Notes: generated from the sequence alone by a model not told the origin. A stretch of DNA of 64,000 bases from a bacterium (GCA_022703485.1 JAKLDO010000002.1:25553-89552); one strand, 5' to 3'; numbered from the stretch's first letter, positions 18,786 to 29,486 are shown. Numbers and translations are program-made.

Positions 18786-19559
18786 ATGAGCTCAAAACAA
18801 ACGAAATTCATTGTTTTTGCACTGCTTCTTGTTGGAACTATCGAAGCGGGAAGCCCTGCTGACAGATCTTCAAACGACAGCTTCACATTCACGGGATCAT
18901 ACAATCCCTTCACGGTATCTACATGCTCGACCACAGACAGATATGTTCAGGGAACAGCAAAGCTCAACTATGATAAAAGGTTCCATAAGAACTGGGAATT
19001 CCACTCAGGCGCAGCATATTCAAAATCTGTAAAACTTAGCCATGACTACAATGCAGGCGAAGTTGATGAAGGTGTCGAGGATGATTCACCTTCAACGCTG
19101 AGAAACAGCGGATATCTCGATGCCGGAATGTCCTTCTGGTGGGACTATCTTCACATAAGGACAGACTTGAGCGTATTCATGTGGGATGAATACAGGAACA
19201 ACAGAAGGGATACCGTAAATGTAATACCGATGGGAAGAGGCCTCATCGAAGCAGGAAAAATGAACCTTGTCTGGGTGTCGACAGGCTTCATGCACCCTGA
19301 ATTCCCCGACGGCATTCTTCAGCTTGCACTTAGCGGTAATATAAAAAACACCGCGATACTCGGCGCAGGTTTCGTATGGCTTCCGCTGAACATCACCACC
19401 TTCCAGACCGTTGATGCAGGCTATTCGCTATTTATGCACACAAGAATAAAGTTCGATGACAATGCATATCTCAGATCATATCTTAATATCAAACCGGATT
19501 TCCACGATGATGTGCTGATGATGTTCGATTTCTCTTTAGGATTCGAGTTCAGGTTCTGA
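18786..19559 (+). CDS. Outer-membrane barrel paralogue OMP3
   Basis: Start chosen at ATG 18786 behind AGGAGGAGG. The 257-residue protein has signal peptide FIVFALLLVGTIEA and the paralogue blocks (TGSYNPF, DRYVQGTAKLNYDKRFHKNWE, MSFWWDYLHIRTDL, IEAGKMNLVWVSTGF). It ends in LGFEFRF. It stands alone on the forward strand and converges, 6 bp apart, on the four BspA-repeat lipoprotein genes. Unlike OMP1 and OMP2 it has no upstream propeller lipoprotein; the BspA proteins are the nearest surface proteins. Confidence 0.75.
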   Translation: MSSKQTKFIVFALLLVGTIEAGSPADRSSNDSFTFTGSYNPFTVSTCSTTDRYVQGTAKLNYDKRFHKNWEFHSGAAYSKSVKLSHDYNAGEVDEGVEDDSPSTLRNSGYLDAGMSFWWDYLHIRTDLSVFMWDEYRNNRRDTVNVIPMGRGLIEAGKMNLVWVSTGFMHPEFPDGILQLALSGNIKNTAILGAGFVWLPLNITTFQTVDAGYSLFMHTRIKFDDNAYLRSYLNIKPDFHDDVLMMFDFSLGFEFRF

Positions 19560-19564
19560 TAAGT

Positions 19565-21838
19565 CTATTCCAACCCGCCGTCAGTAATTATCCAGTTGAA
19601 ATCATTTATTATCTTAGCTCTTGCCGCTTCTGCCGCTGAACTGTATTTTGAATTCCCGCCATTAAAATCAACATCGTTCTGTAAAACAAGTTCGCTCCAG
19701 CCGTTAAGGATCGCATCGTAGTTTGCGGTTGAAAGAGTCACACCGTCGAACATCATTGTCATGACCTTCACATTTGAAACATTCCAATTTGAAAGATCTT
19801 GATCAAATGATACGGCATCACTGAACATTGAACCCATATCTGTAACATTTGATACATTCCACTTCGAGATGTCCTGGTTAAATGAAGATGTAAAACCGAA
19901 CATTAGATACATATCGCTTACACTTGAAACATCCCAGTTTGAAATATCCTGATCAAATGGTGTATTTGCAAACATAACGCTCATGTCTTTAACATTTGAA
20001 ACATCCCAATTTGAAATATCCTGATTAAATACAGTATCACTAAACATCCAGCTCATATCTGTTACCCTGGAAACATCCCAGCTTGATATGTCATTATCAA
20101 AATTCTCCGCTCCATAGAACATTCTTTTCATATCTGTTACATTCGATACATTCCAGTTCGAAATATCCTGATTAAATAATCTTGCGCCCCAGAACATTGC
20201 ATTCATATTTGTGACCTTAGAAACATCCCAGTCAGAAAGATTGCCATTAAATACCGTTGCGCCTTCAAACATAAAACTCATATCAGTTACATTTGAAACA
20301 TCCCATTTCGAAAGATCCCTGTTGAATGATGTCACACAAAACATACCAGCCATATTGGTGACATTTGACACATTCCAACTTAAAATGTCCTGATCAAATA
20401 ATTTAGCATCAGTAAACATCCAGCTCATATCGGTTACATTGGAAACATTCCACTTTGAAATATCCTGATTAAATGATTCTGCACCACTGAACATCCCTGT
20501 CATGCTGGTCACATTCGATACATTCCAGCTCGAAATATCCTGATTAAACAATAGTGCATCATGAAACATTGCGCTCATATCCTTAACTTTGGAAACATTC
20601 CATTTTGAGATATCTCTATTGAACAATTTAGAAAATTGAAACATTTCACTCATACTGGTGACATTAGAGACATCCCAGTCTGCAATATCACCATTAAAAA
20701 CCGTCGCATAAGAAAACATTTCGCTCATATCGGCTACACTAGAAACATTCCAGTCTGACAAATCCTGATCAAAAGGTGCACTAAGAAACATTTTACTCAT
20801 ATCTTTCACATTAGAGACATTCCAGTTTGATATATCCTGATTAAAAGATTCCGCATATGCAAACATCCCACTCATATTTGTAACTCTTGAAACATCCCAT
20901 CCCGAAATATTGCTGTCAAATAACTCAGCATGATAAAACATATAGCTCATATCCGTTACATTAGATACATTCCAGCTTGAGAGCTCTTTGTTAAAATCAA
21001 TATTTTCATAAAACATATAGCTCATATCCTTTACATTTGATACATTCCAATTTGAGATTTCCTGATTAAAACGGCGCACTTTATAAAACATCCCGCTCGT
21101 GTCAGTTATGTTTGAAACATCCCAGTCATTGAAAGATTGACTGCCGGCCATTTTAGCACAGCCCCAGAACATTCCTTTTAAGCTTTTTGTTTTACTTAAA
21201 TCAGGAACATCTTCAGCAACAATGGTCAAATTAGTACAATTTCCAAATTGGTATTCTGTGTCCCCCAGAGCCAGACCTCCCCACTGACTTATTTCTAATA
21301 ACTTATATGAATCACTCAACTCGCAGTCATTAATCAATTCATTAAAAAAACAAAACTGCCATCCTGTAATTATTCCTTTTATTGCAACAGTATATTCTCT
21401 ATTATCTTCGTATTTGTGTGTTGACTCAGGATCATTCCATGAAGTGATCCTGCTTTCAGATCCATCACCCCAATATACAGTAAAATCATATATCCCGCCT
21501 TCCACAAGGGGGAGTTTTATTTCATATCCTGAAGATACTCCATATTTGGTTATATCCCACCTGGAAACAAAAATATCCGGAGGATAACATCGCTCATGAA
21601 AACATGTCGATCCTAATGGACAATCGTTGTTTGAATAACATTTTTGATCATCATTCCATTCATCGTCTGTTATTATTTCAACCGAGTCGTTTTCATCTGA
21701 GCCGTTTTCATCTGAGCCGTTTTGATCGGCAACATCTTCATCGTCTGTTTTTTCATAGGCATCATAGTCCTGATCCTGCTTTAAAGGCTGATTGCACGCA
21801 ATGATCAAAAAAATCGAACCCAACAATAAATACTTCAT
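19565..21838 (-). CDS. BspA-family lipoprotein with 19 DUF285 repeats
   Basis: A 757-residue protein with lipobox (IFLIIAC), acidic linker, a short Cys motif (CYSNNDCPLGSTC) and a PKD-like beta domain (about 85-165, TVYWGDGS). It then has 19 repeats of 24-25 residues, consensus FNQDISxWNVSNVTDMSxMF. These are DUF285/BspA-type solenoid repeats, also described as palindromic amphipathic repeat coding elements. The C-terminal cap (STANYDAILNGWS ... FNWIITDGG) is shared with the three upstream genes. Such proteins mediate surface interactions. Last of four tandem genes; its start overlaps the previous stop by 4 bp. Confidence 0.9.
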   Translation of the reverse strand: MKYLLLGSIFLIIACNQPLKQDQDYDAYEKTDDEDVADQNGSDENGSDENDSVEIITDDEWNDDQKCYSNNDCPLGSTCFHERCYPPDIFVSRWDITKYGVSSGYEIKLPLVEGGIYDFTVYWGDGSESRITSWNDPESTHKYEDNREYTVAIKGIITGWQFCFFNELINDCELSDSYKLLEISQWGGLALGDTEYQFGNCTNLTIVAEDVPDLSKTKSLKGMFWGCAKMAGSQSFNDWDVSNITDTSGMFYKVRRFNQEISNWNVSNVKDMSYMFYENIDFNKELSSWNVSNVTDMSYMFYHAELFDSNISGWDVSRVTNMSGMFAYAESFNQDISNWNVSNVKDMSKMFLSAPFDQDLSDWNVSSVADMSEMFSYATVFNGDIADWDVSNVTSMSEMFQFSKLFNRDISKWNVSKVKDMSAMFHDALLFNQDISSWNVSNVTSMTGMFSGAESFNQDISKWNVSNVTDMSWMFTDAKLFDQDILSWNVSNVTNMAGMFCVTSFNRDLSKWDVSNVTDMSFMFEGATVFNGNLSDWDVSKVTNMNAMFWGARLFNQDISNWNVSNVTDMKRMFYGAENFDNDISSWDVSRVTDMSWMFSDTVFNQDISNWDVSNVKDMSVMFANTPFDQDISNWDVSSVSDMYLMFGFTSSFNQDISKWNVSNVTDMGSMFSDAVSFDQDLSNWNVSNVKVMTMMFDGVTLSTANYDAILNGWSELVLQNDVDFNGGNSKYSSAAEAARAKIINDFNWIITDGGLE

Positions 21839-24324
21839 TCCTCCACCTTGCCGCCGTCAATTATTGTCCAGTTGAAATCATTTATTATCTTAGCTCTCGC
21901 CGCTTCTGCCGCTGAACTGTATTTAGAGTTCCCCCCATGAAAATCAACATCGTTCTGTAAAACAAGTCCGCTCCAGCCGTTAAGGATCGCATCGTAGTTT
22001 GCGGTGGAGAGGGTTATCTTGTCAAACATTGAGGTCATATCTATTACACTCGATACATCCCAGTCCGAAAGATTCTGATCGAATGCTCCGGCATTTGCAA
22101 ACATCTCTTGCATATACAGCACTTTCGAAACATTCCACTTTGAAATATTCTTGTTGAATTTATATGCATGGAAGAACATTCTTGACATATCGGTCACTTT
22201 TGATACATCCCAGCCGGAAACATCCTGATTGAATTCAACAGCCGCACCGAACATTTCACTCATATTAGTTACATTGGAAACATTCCAGCCGGAAATATCT
22301 TTATCAAACTTCGAAGCCCCGTAAAACATACTTTCCGCAGAAGTCAGGTTTGACACATTCCATCCTGAAATATCACTATTGAACGGCGTGTTAAGGAACA
22401 TACCGGATGTTTGTATAACATTGGAGACATCCCATTTGGACAGATCTCCGTCAAATGAACTGAAGGCGAACATGTACCACATATTTCTTACATTAGAAAC
22501 ATCCCAGTTTGAAATATCACCTTTAAAAGATTCTGCAGCATAGAACATGAATTTCATGTCCGCGACTTTTGAAACATTCCATTTCGAGATGTCCTGATTA
22601 AATGAAACCGCTGAGTTGAACATTCCATTCATATATACCACATTAGAAACATTCCAATCGGAAATTTTACCATTGAACACTGTTGCAGAGTAAAACATGT
22701 TTTCCATGTTTTTTATACCTGAAACATCCCATTCATTGAAATGTTCGTTCGCCTTAAGGTTCTCACAGCTGTTAAAAGCATTTTTGAGACTTGTTGTACC
22801 GTCGAGATCAGGAACATCTACAGCTTTTATGTCAAGGTTCATGCAATTCATGAACTGGCTTTCTGTGCTTCCGAAAGAAAACCCTCCCCACTGCCCTATC
22901 TCAAGCAGTTTTTGTGAATCACCGCAATCAAGTCCTTCAGAAATATCTTCTAAATTACAAAATTGCCAGCCCGATATAGTTCCTTCAATCACCACAACAT
23001 ATTTTCCTTCCTGTTTATAAGTATGATCCGCTTCAATGCTGTCCCACTTAGTTACTCTGCCTGAGGTTCCGTCACCCCAGTCTACAGTAAAATCGTATTT
23101 TCCGTTTTCAACAAGAGGAAGCCTTATAGTGTGATTATCCGGAGCTTCATTGTAAGTTGTACTCCATTTTGAAACAAAACTATCAGGCAGAGCACACCCT
23201 CCGTTTATACATTTTCTGTTTTCCTGACACCCGTTATCCGAATTGCACGGACCGAAATCTCCGCTTACTCTGGTCACACAAATGACACCGGCCATATCAG
23301 GTTTATAATTCCCGGTGATCTCGTCATTTGTAAAATCAACAGTTAATGCATAGAAATCATAATAAAGCAGGTCTGTCGTGGAAGACCAGTATCTCCCGCC
23401 TTGATTAAACGGAAAATCAGCAGCAGAATCATCTTTTTCTGAAAAATTCATCAGCGTCTGAAGTTCATTGATGTTCGGCAGTCTCCATGCTGACCTTCCG
23501 CCATAATTTAAACTTTTGCAGACATTCAGAGCTTCACCCCATGACATCTCAGAAAAAACTTTTAAAGCCCACACGAGACCTGTTGACCGGTCTATTGCAA
23601 CTTTGTCATTTTTTTTCTCTTCAACTTTAAAAACATTACCGGGCAGTTTTGCATTTCTCACACAACGCACAAAATTAATGCCGTGCTTATACCGTAACCC
23701 GGTGATACCGTATTTAAAATCTATTACCAGCCCTATCGTTTTATCAGAAGCATACTCTGTTGATGTCCAGAATATATCTTCGGGACAATATGGAAACACA
23801 TCAACATTTATAGCCGGCGGAACTTCGACTCCGTGATCTACAATACTCCACAACTCATCATAGTCCGGAAGTCTCCAATCACCGTATCCGGCATATTCAA
23901 GACCTTGGCAGTATATGTCCGCATCACTCCATGAATAGCCTGTGGTAGAAATATTCCTCTGCCACTGAAGACCTGTCGCATTATCAATAACAACATCTCC
24001 TGCAAGAGAAGTCTCCACCTTATAGCTTCGCGCTATACATTTTTCCTCCATAGCATACTGACCATCGGTTCCATAAAAATCTTCATTGAATTCCGGGCAT
24101 TTGATCTCATCTTCACTGTCATAACATTTTTTCTGTCCGGTACACACAACACCTGAAAGTTCTAAGATCTCTTCGTCAGAAATTTCCTCTGTATCATTGT
24201 CGCCCGCTCCGCCGGAATCATCAGAATCAGCTGCTGCATCATCACCGTCAGCAGAAGGTCTTTCAAGCTTCTCAAGACTGCATGAAATAGAAAAAATAAA
24301 TACAAACAAGATAAAGTATTTCAT
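21835..24324 (-). CDS. DUF1566 and BspA-repeat lipoprotein, 10 repeats
   Basis: An 829-residue lipoprotein (IFSISC lipobox). Order of parts: acidic linker, a Cys motif (CTGQKKCYDSEDEIKC), two DUF1566 modules (YGDWRLPDYDELW about 150; SAWRLPNINELQ about 285), a Cys motif (CNSDNGCQENRKC), a PKD-like domain (VDWGDGTS), 10 DUF285 repeats and the shared C-terminal cap. Overlaps both neighbours at the start/stop codons, so it is part of one transcript. Predicted surface protein, ligand unknown. Confidence 0.9.
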   Translation of the reverse strand: MKYFILFVFIFSISCSLEKLERPSADGDDAAADSDDSGGAGDNDTEEISDEEILELSGVVCTGQKKCYDSEDEIKCPEFNEDFYGTDGQYAMEEKCIARSYKVETSLAGDVVIDNATGLQWQRNISTTGYSWSDADIYCQGLEYAGYGDWRLPDYDELWSIVDHGVEVPPAINVDVFPYCPEDIFWTSTEYASDKTIGLVIDFKYGITGLRYKHGINFVRCVRNAKLPGNVFKVEEKKNDKVAIDRSTGLVWALKVFSEMSWGEALNVCKSLNYGGRSAWRLPNINELQTLMNFSEKDDSAADFPFNQGGRYWSSTTDLLYYDFYALTVDFTNDEITGNYKPDMAGVICVTRVSGDFGPCNSDNGCQENRKCINGGCALPDSFVSKWSTTYNEAPDNHTIRLPLVENGKYDFTVDWGDGTSGRVTKWDSIEADHTYKQEGKYVVVIEGTISGWQFCNLEDISEGLDCGDSQKLLEIGQWGGFSFGSTESQFMNCMNLDIKAVDVPDLDGTTSLKNAFNSCENLKANEHFNEWDVSGIKNMENMFYSATVFNGKISDWNVSNVVYMNGMFNSAVSFNQDISKWNVSKVADMKFMFYAAESFKGDISNWDVSNVRNMWYMFAFSSFDGDLSKWDVSNVIQTSGMFLNTPFNSDISGWNVSNLTSAESMFYGASKFDKDISGWNVSNVTNMSEMFGAAVEFNQDVSGWDVSKVTDMSRMFFHAYKFNKNISKWNVSKVLYMQEMFANAGAFDQNLSDWDVSSVIDMTSMFDKITLSTANYDAILNGWSGLVLQNDVDFHGGNSKYSSAAEAARAKIINDFNWTIIDGGKVEE

Positions 24325-26957
24325 TATTCTTTCCCGCCGTCAGTTATTGTCCAGTTGAAATCATTTATTATCTTAGCTCTAGCCGCTTCAGCAGCAGTAC
24401 TGTATTTTGAATTTCCGCCGTCAAATTTGACACTTTTGCAGAGAGACTGTTCACTCCAGCTATTAAGAATAGCATCGTAGTTAGCGGTGGAAAGAGTCAC
24501 ACCATGGAACATGTATTCCATGTCGTATACTGATGACACCTGCCATGCCGAAAGGTCCTGATCGAAAGAAACGGCACCGTTAAACATCTCCTCCATGCTC
24601 CCTACACTTGAAACATCCCAGCTTGAAATGTCCTGATTGAATGATACTGCATTGTGAAACATAACTATCATTTCATAAACTTTCGAGACATCCCACCCTG
24701 ATATGTCCTGATTGAACGATTCAGCACCACTGAACATCCCTGTCATGCTGGTCACATTTGAAACATTCCACTTAGAAATATCCTGATTGAATGATTTTGC
24801 TCCGCCGAACATCCCGACCATGTCTTTGACACCCGAGACATCCCACCCTGATATATCCTGATCAAAAGACTCTGCACCGCTAAACATTGCTCTCATTTCA
24901 GTGACATTTGACACATCCCATTGCGATATATCCTGATTAAATGCCAAAGCATTGTCAAACATAAAGTTCATATAGTCCACCTTTGAAACATTCCAGCCCG
25001 AGATGTCACCGTTAAATGACTCGGCAGAATCGAACATTTCACTCATGTCGATCACATTGGAAACGTCCCATTTTGAAAGATCCTGATTAAAAGAAACGGC
25101 GAATCCGAACATGCCGTTTAAAAGAGTCGTATTCATGACATTCCAGGTTGTTATATCCCCGTTGAACGACTCAGCCCCATCGAACATGTATGACATCTGC
25201 AATACTTTAGAAACATCCCATCCTGAAAGGTCCTGATCAAACAATTTGGCATTTTGAAACATTCCATTCATATAGTTTATATTGGACACATCCCATTTGT
25301 TGAAAGAATCTGTACCGATTAGTTCAGCACAGTCCATAAAAGTATTATACAGGTCCGATGTTTTAGTCAGATCCGGTGTGTCTGCTGCTGAAATATCAAG
25401 ATTGGAACATCCTCTGAACTGGCTGTCAGTGCTGCCGAAAGCCATATTCCCCCACTGGTATATTTCAATTATTTTCAGTGCATCACTTAAAGCGCACTCT
25501 CCCTCCCAGGCTTTAAATATACAGAACTGCCAGCCGGAAAGAACTCCATCTATAATAACAAGGTATGTTCCCTCTGAATCGTATGTGTGAAGTGCTGTTT
25601 CGTCATCCCAGCTTGTAATTTTATCACTCGTTCCGTCACCCCAGAAAACAGTGAAATCATATTCTCCATCCTCGACTAAAGGCAGTTTGATCTGCCTTGA
25701 AAAAGTCAGTCCTTCATTATCTGTTTTCCATTTTGAAATAAAAAGTCCGTTCTGATAACAAAGGTCATCAACACAACTATAACCTTCCGGGCATTCATCA
25801 TCAGAAGCACATTCGGCATCATCATTGCGGCATTGTCCTTTAACACAGAACTCTCCTTCCGGACATCCGTTATTTTCAGAACATTCATTTTCATCAGAAA
25901 CGATCTCCTCATTCACGACACAAAGCACAGGATGGAGGTCCTGTTTCTGTTCACCGGCGATCTCACCTGTCTGAAAATTAACTGTAAATCCATAAAAAAG
26001 ATAATACAGCGCATTGGTCGTAGATGACCATACTTTCTCCTGCGGCATGTCAGGGAACAAGGATGCAGCACCGTCTTTTGAAGGATCTATAAGTGATTGC
26101 AGCTCATTGATGTTCGGAAGTCTCCAGTCAGCTCTTCCTCCGTAATTAAGATCCTTGCAGAAAACCAAAGCGTCCTTCCATTTTTTCTGCTGTGCCGGGG
26201 TCCCCGTCCACAAAAGACCTGTTGAGGAATCTGCTATCAACTTATCACCCTTGACCGTTTTTTCAGAAAAACCGTTATCAGGCATTCCGGGGTTTCTGAC
26301 ACATCTTACATAATACGAACCGTTTTTGAGCCTGAATCCGGTTCCTCCATATTGAAAATCGGTAAAGAACACCAGCTTATCGTCAGAGACATATTCAGAA
26401 GATGTCCAGAAAATGTCGGCAGGAGTATCAGGAAAAACATCCTCATCGACAGCAGGAGACATCCTTCTGCCAAGGTCCACAATAGTCCAGAGTTCATCCA
26501 TACCCGGAAGCCGCCAGTCACTGTGTCCGCCGAGATCAAGACTTTTGCACAGATCTAGCGCATCAGCCCAGAAATATTTTTCTTTAAAACTATGTCTCTG
26601 CCATTCGAGTCCTGTATTTCTGTCGATCACTGTTTCCTGTCCGGATTTGCTTATTATTTCGAAATCTTTTATTAAACAGAACCCTTCCGGAGCGAACTGG
26701 CCGTCAGTTCCGTAATAAACACTATCTGAAGACGGGCAGATTATTTCTTCATTGCTGTCATAGCATTTGGTCTGTCCCGTGCATAAAACACCGTCAATAT
26801 CAGATACACCGGCATCACTGTCGCCGCTTTCATCCACATGTCCGTCATTAACAGCTGTGTCTTCATCGCTTTCCGCATCTGTTCCAGATCTTGGAAATTT
26901 TTCGAGACTGCACGATGTGATTAAAAAAATTGCGATCAGGATCAAATACTTCATCAT
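24324..26957 (-). CDS. DUF1566 and BspA-repeat lipoprotein, 11 repeats
   Basis: An 877-residue paralogue of 21835 with the same order: lipobox (IFLITSC), acidic linker, two DUF1566 modules (SDWRLPGMDELW, ADWRLPNINELQ), two Cys motifs of the CSENNGCPEGEFC and CASDDECPEGYSC kind, PKD-like domain (VFWGDGTS), 11 DUF285 repeats and C-terminal cap. The doubled Cys motif makes it the longest of the four. It shares a 35-bp identical stretch with the 19-repeat gene, a sign of exchange between repeat tracts. Confidence 0.9.
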   Translation of the reverse strand: MMKYLILIAIFLITSCSLEKFPRSGTDAESDEDTAVNDGHVDESGDSDAGVSDIDGVLCTGQTKCYDSNEEIICPSSDSVYYGTDGQFAPEGFCLIKDFEIISKSGQETVIDRNTGLEWQRHSFKEKYFWADALDLCKSLDLGGHSDWRLPGMDELWTIVDLGRRMSPAVDEDVFPDTPADIFWTSSEYVSDDKLVFFTDFQYGGTGFRLKNGSYYVRCVRNPGMPDNGFSEKTVKGDKLIADSSTGLLWTGTPAQQKKWKDALVFCKDLNYGGRADWRLPNINELQSLIDPSKDGAASLFPDMPQEKVWSSTTNALYYLFYGFTVNFQTGEIAGEQKQDLHPVLCVVNEEIVSDENECSENNGCPEGEFCVKGQCRNDDAECASDDECPEGYSCVDDLCYQNGLFISKWKTDNEGLTFSRQIKLPLVEDGEYDFTVFWGDGTSDKITSWDDETALHTYDSEGTYLVIIDGVLSGWQFCIFKAWEGECALSDALKIIEIYQWGNMAFGSTDSQFRGCSNLDISAADTPDLTKTSDLYNTFMDCAELIGTDSFNKWDVSNINYMNGMFQNAKLFDQDLSGWDVSKVLQMSYMFDGAESFNGDITTWNVMNTTLLNGMFGFAVSFNQDLSKWDVSNVIDMSEMFDSAESFNGDISGWNVSKVDYMNFMFDNALAFNQDISQWDVSNVTEMRAMFSGAESFDQDISGWDVSGVKDMVGMFGGAKSFNQDISKWNVSNVTSMTGMFSGAESFNQDISGWDVSKVYEMIVMFHNAVSFNQDISSWDVSSVGSMEEMFNGAVSFDQDLSAWQVSSVYDMEYMFHGVTLSTANYDAILNSWSEQSLCKSVKFDGGNSKYSTAAEAARAKIINDFNWTITDGGKE

Positions 26958-29416
26958 TCTTTTCCGCCGTCAGTTATTATCCATTTAAAGTCATTTACCA
27001 GCACAGACCTCCCTGTTTCACCCGAAGAACTGTATTTAGATTTTCCGCCATTAAAAGACCTGCCGCTTTTCAGGGGAAGTTTTGACCAGCCGTTAAGTAA
27101 CGCATCATAATTTTCAGTTGAAAGAGTACCGTTTTTGATGAAATTATTGAAAGAAGTGACATTTGCAACATTCCATTTCGAAAGATCCTGATCAAAAGAC
27201 ACTGCCTCTTCAAACATGAAATCCATATTCAACACATTTGATACATTCCACTCTGTCACATCACCGTTAAAAGAAGCTGCTTCATAGAACATATTGCTCA
27301 TCTCAGTAACTGAAGAAACATCCCATTCTGAAAGGTCCTGGTTGAAAGACACGGCATTTTCAAACATATAAGACATATTAATGACATTTGACACATCCCA
27401 GCCCGAGATGTCCTGATCGAAAGAAAAAGCATGGGAAAACATTTTATACATATGTGTTGCACTTGAAACATTCCAGCTGGAGATATCCTGATCAAAAGAT
27501 GCTGCGCCGTTAAACGCCCAGCTGAAATTTGTCACCTTTGACACATCCCAAACTGAAATATCCTGATTAAAATCAGAGGCTCCGTTAAAGATCCAGCCCA
27601 TATCTGTCACTTTTGAGACATCCCATTTTGAAATGTCCTGATCGAAACATCCTGCATTGTTGAAAAGATGTCGCATGTTTGTGACACCGGAAACATCCCA
27701 GTTATTAAAAGACGGACCTCCTTTAAGGTTATAGCAATTCCAGAATGCAGCCTTAAGACTGGATGTTTTGCTCAGATCAGGAACATCGTCAGCCTTCACA
27801 TCAAGATTGGAACATCCGGCGAACTGGGACTCTGTTTCTCCCATTACAAGGCCTCCCCATTGATCTATTGTCATGAGCTTATTGGAATCGTTTTTATTAT
27901 TACATTTAAGTTCATACGGATCAAACTTACAAAACGACCACCCTTCCAATTTCCCTTCTATAGCAACAGTATATGTCCCCTGGACTTCGTATCTATGTAA
28001 TGCATCAGGATCACTCCATGATTTTATAACACTGCTTGTTTTATCCCCCCAGAAAACAGTGAAATCATAAGTCCCGTTCTCTACAAGAGGCAATTTAATC
28101 TCATTTTTCTGAGAAACTCCGGGAAATACGGTCTGCCATCTTGAAACAAAAAGACCGGAAGAGAAACAACGCCCGTTATAGCATGAGCTGCCGTCGGCGC
28201 ATTTATTATCAGAAGCGCATGCTTCCTCATCTTTATAACAGTACATGTCTACGCAGAACTCCCCTTCGGGACATCCTTTGTCGTCTGAGCATATATCTTT
28301 TTCTTTAGCGGTATCTCCGGTAACGCACAAAAATCTTTTTTCTTCTGTCTTCTTTTCACCCGTTATTCCACCATTTTTGAAATCAACAGTCAAAGCATAA
28401 AAAGCATAATAAAAAGAGTCCGTTGTGGATGACCAGAATCTTTCTGAAGGAATATCCTTTAATACTGACGCCGGCTGATCATCAACCATGCTTATCAGGG
28501 TATGAAGCTCATTTATGTTAGGCAGTCTCCAGTCCGATCTTCCTCCATAGTTCAGCTTTTTACAGTATTCCAGCGCCCTTTCCCATGTTTTCCCCGCAAC
28601 AAACTGCCTGTTCCACACAAGATGAGACAGAGGATCGATCACAATTGCATTCTCTTTTACGGTTTTCTCATCAAATTCTTTCAAAGGCAGTTCATCTCCT
28701 CTCACACATCTGGCGGAATATTCCCCATACTTGTAACGGAGTCCGGACCCTCCATACATGAAATCTACAAAAGCGCCAAGCGTTTTATCTGAAATATTTT
28801 CCGATGAGGTCCAGAAAACTTCAGGAGGTGTATTCAGAAAGTAACTGGGGTGTATGGCCGGAGGATTTTCATTTCCGAAACTGACTATCGTGCGCATTTC
28901 CCTGAGATCTGGAAGCCTCCAGTCGTCATAACCGCCATATTCAAGACTGTCGCAATAATTTATTGCGGCTGACCAGGTGTGCTTCTCATCAGAAAGAGTC
29001 CTCTGCCAGATCAGAGCAGTGTTCCTGTCAATTACTATCTTGCCCGAACCTGTGTCCTTTACAGTCATATCCTGTTCCAGACACTTAGATTCGATGACAT
29101 TCTGAAAGTCGTTGCCGTAATATATGCTCTCTGTTCCGGGGCACACAGTTTCTTCATCATTATTATAGCATTTCTGCTGCCCGGTACACAGAACTCCTTC
29201 GACATATATCAGATCATAATCAGGACTTTCTACCGTATCATCTTCATCATTTATATCAATATCAAAGGTATCGGCAGTATCGTAGTCTGCAGTGTCGTTT
29301 TCAGATATTTCTTTATCTGATACGGACTGTTCTTCATCTGCATCAGTTCTTTCAAACTTTTCAAGACTGCATGAAACAGAAAAAATGAAGATGGCGATGA
29401 TGAACAGTTTCTTCAT
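26954..29416 (-). CDS. DUF1566 and BspA-repeat lipoprotein, 8 repeats
   Basis: The first of the four tandem genes. It encodes an 820-residue lipoprotein (IFSVSC lipobox) with acidic linker, two DUF1566 modules (DDWRLPDLREMR, SDWRLPNINELH), Cys motifs (CSDDKGCPEGEFC, CASDNKCADGSSC), PKD-like domain (VFWGDKTS), eight DUF285 repeats and a diverged cap (STENYDALLNGWS). The first repeats have lost some consensus Met residues (HLFNNAG, WIFNGAS). CCGGAG lies upstream of the ATG. The thrombospondin-repeat gene ends 70 bp upstream and may be on the same transcript. Confidence 0.9.
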   Translation of the reverse strand: MKKLFIIAIFIFSVSCSLEKFERTDADEEQSVSDKEISENDTADYDTADTFDIDINDEDDTVESPDYDLIYVEGVLCTGQQKCYNNDEETVCPGTESIYYGNDFQNVIESKCLEQDMTVKDTGSGKIVIDRNTALIWQRTLSDEKHTWSAAINYCDSLEYGGYDDWRLPDLREMRTIVSFGNENPPAIHPSYFLNTPPEVFWTSSENISDKTLGAFVDFMYGGSGLRYKYGEYSARCVRGDELPLKEFDEKTVKENAIVIDPLSHLVWNRQFVAGKTWERALEYCKKLNYGGRSDWRLPNINELHTLISMVDDQPASVLKDIPSERFWSSTTDSFYYAFYALTVDFKNGGITGEKKTEEKRFLCVTGDTAKEKDICSDDKGCPEGEFCVDMYCYKDEEACASDNKCADGSSCYNGRCFSSGLFVSRWQTVFPGVSQKNEIKLPLVENGTYDFTVFWGDKTSSVIKSWSDPDALHRYEVQGTYTVAIEGKLEGWSFCKFDPYELKCNNKNDSNKLMTIDQWGGLVMGETESQFAGCSNLDVKADDVPDLSKTSSLKAAFWNCYNLKGGPSFNNWDVSGVTNMRHLFNNAGCFDQDISKWDVSKVTDMGWIFNGASDFNQDISVWDVSKVTNFSWAFNGAASFDQDISSWNVSSATHMYKMFSHAFSFDQDISGWDVSNVINMSYMFENAVSFNQDLSEWDVSSVTEMSNMFYEAASFNGDVTEWNVSNVLNMDFMFEEAVSFDQDLSKWNVANVTSFNNFIKNGTLSTENYDALLNGWSKLPLKSGRSFNGGKSKYSSSGETGRSVLVNDFKWIITDGGKE

Positions 29417-29486
29417 TAATAAATCTCCGGATAAAATTCTTTTTAACGGTCAATGTTAATTAAAAAACTTCAGATTTGCAAGGATA

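Noticed and set aside
19740..27660. Regularly spaced repeats that could suggest a CRISPR array
   Set aside because: The period is 72-75 bp, the units are diverged, and they are read continuously as DUF285 protein repeats in four long genes.
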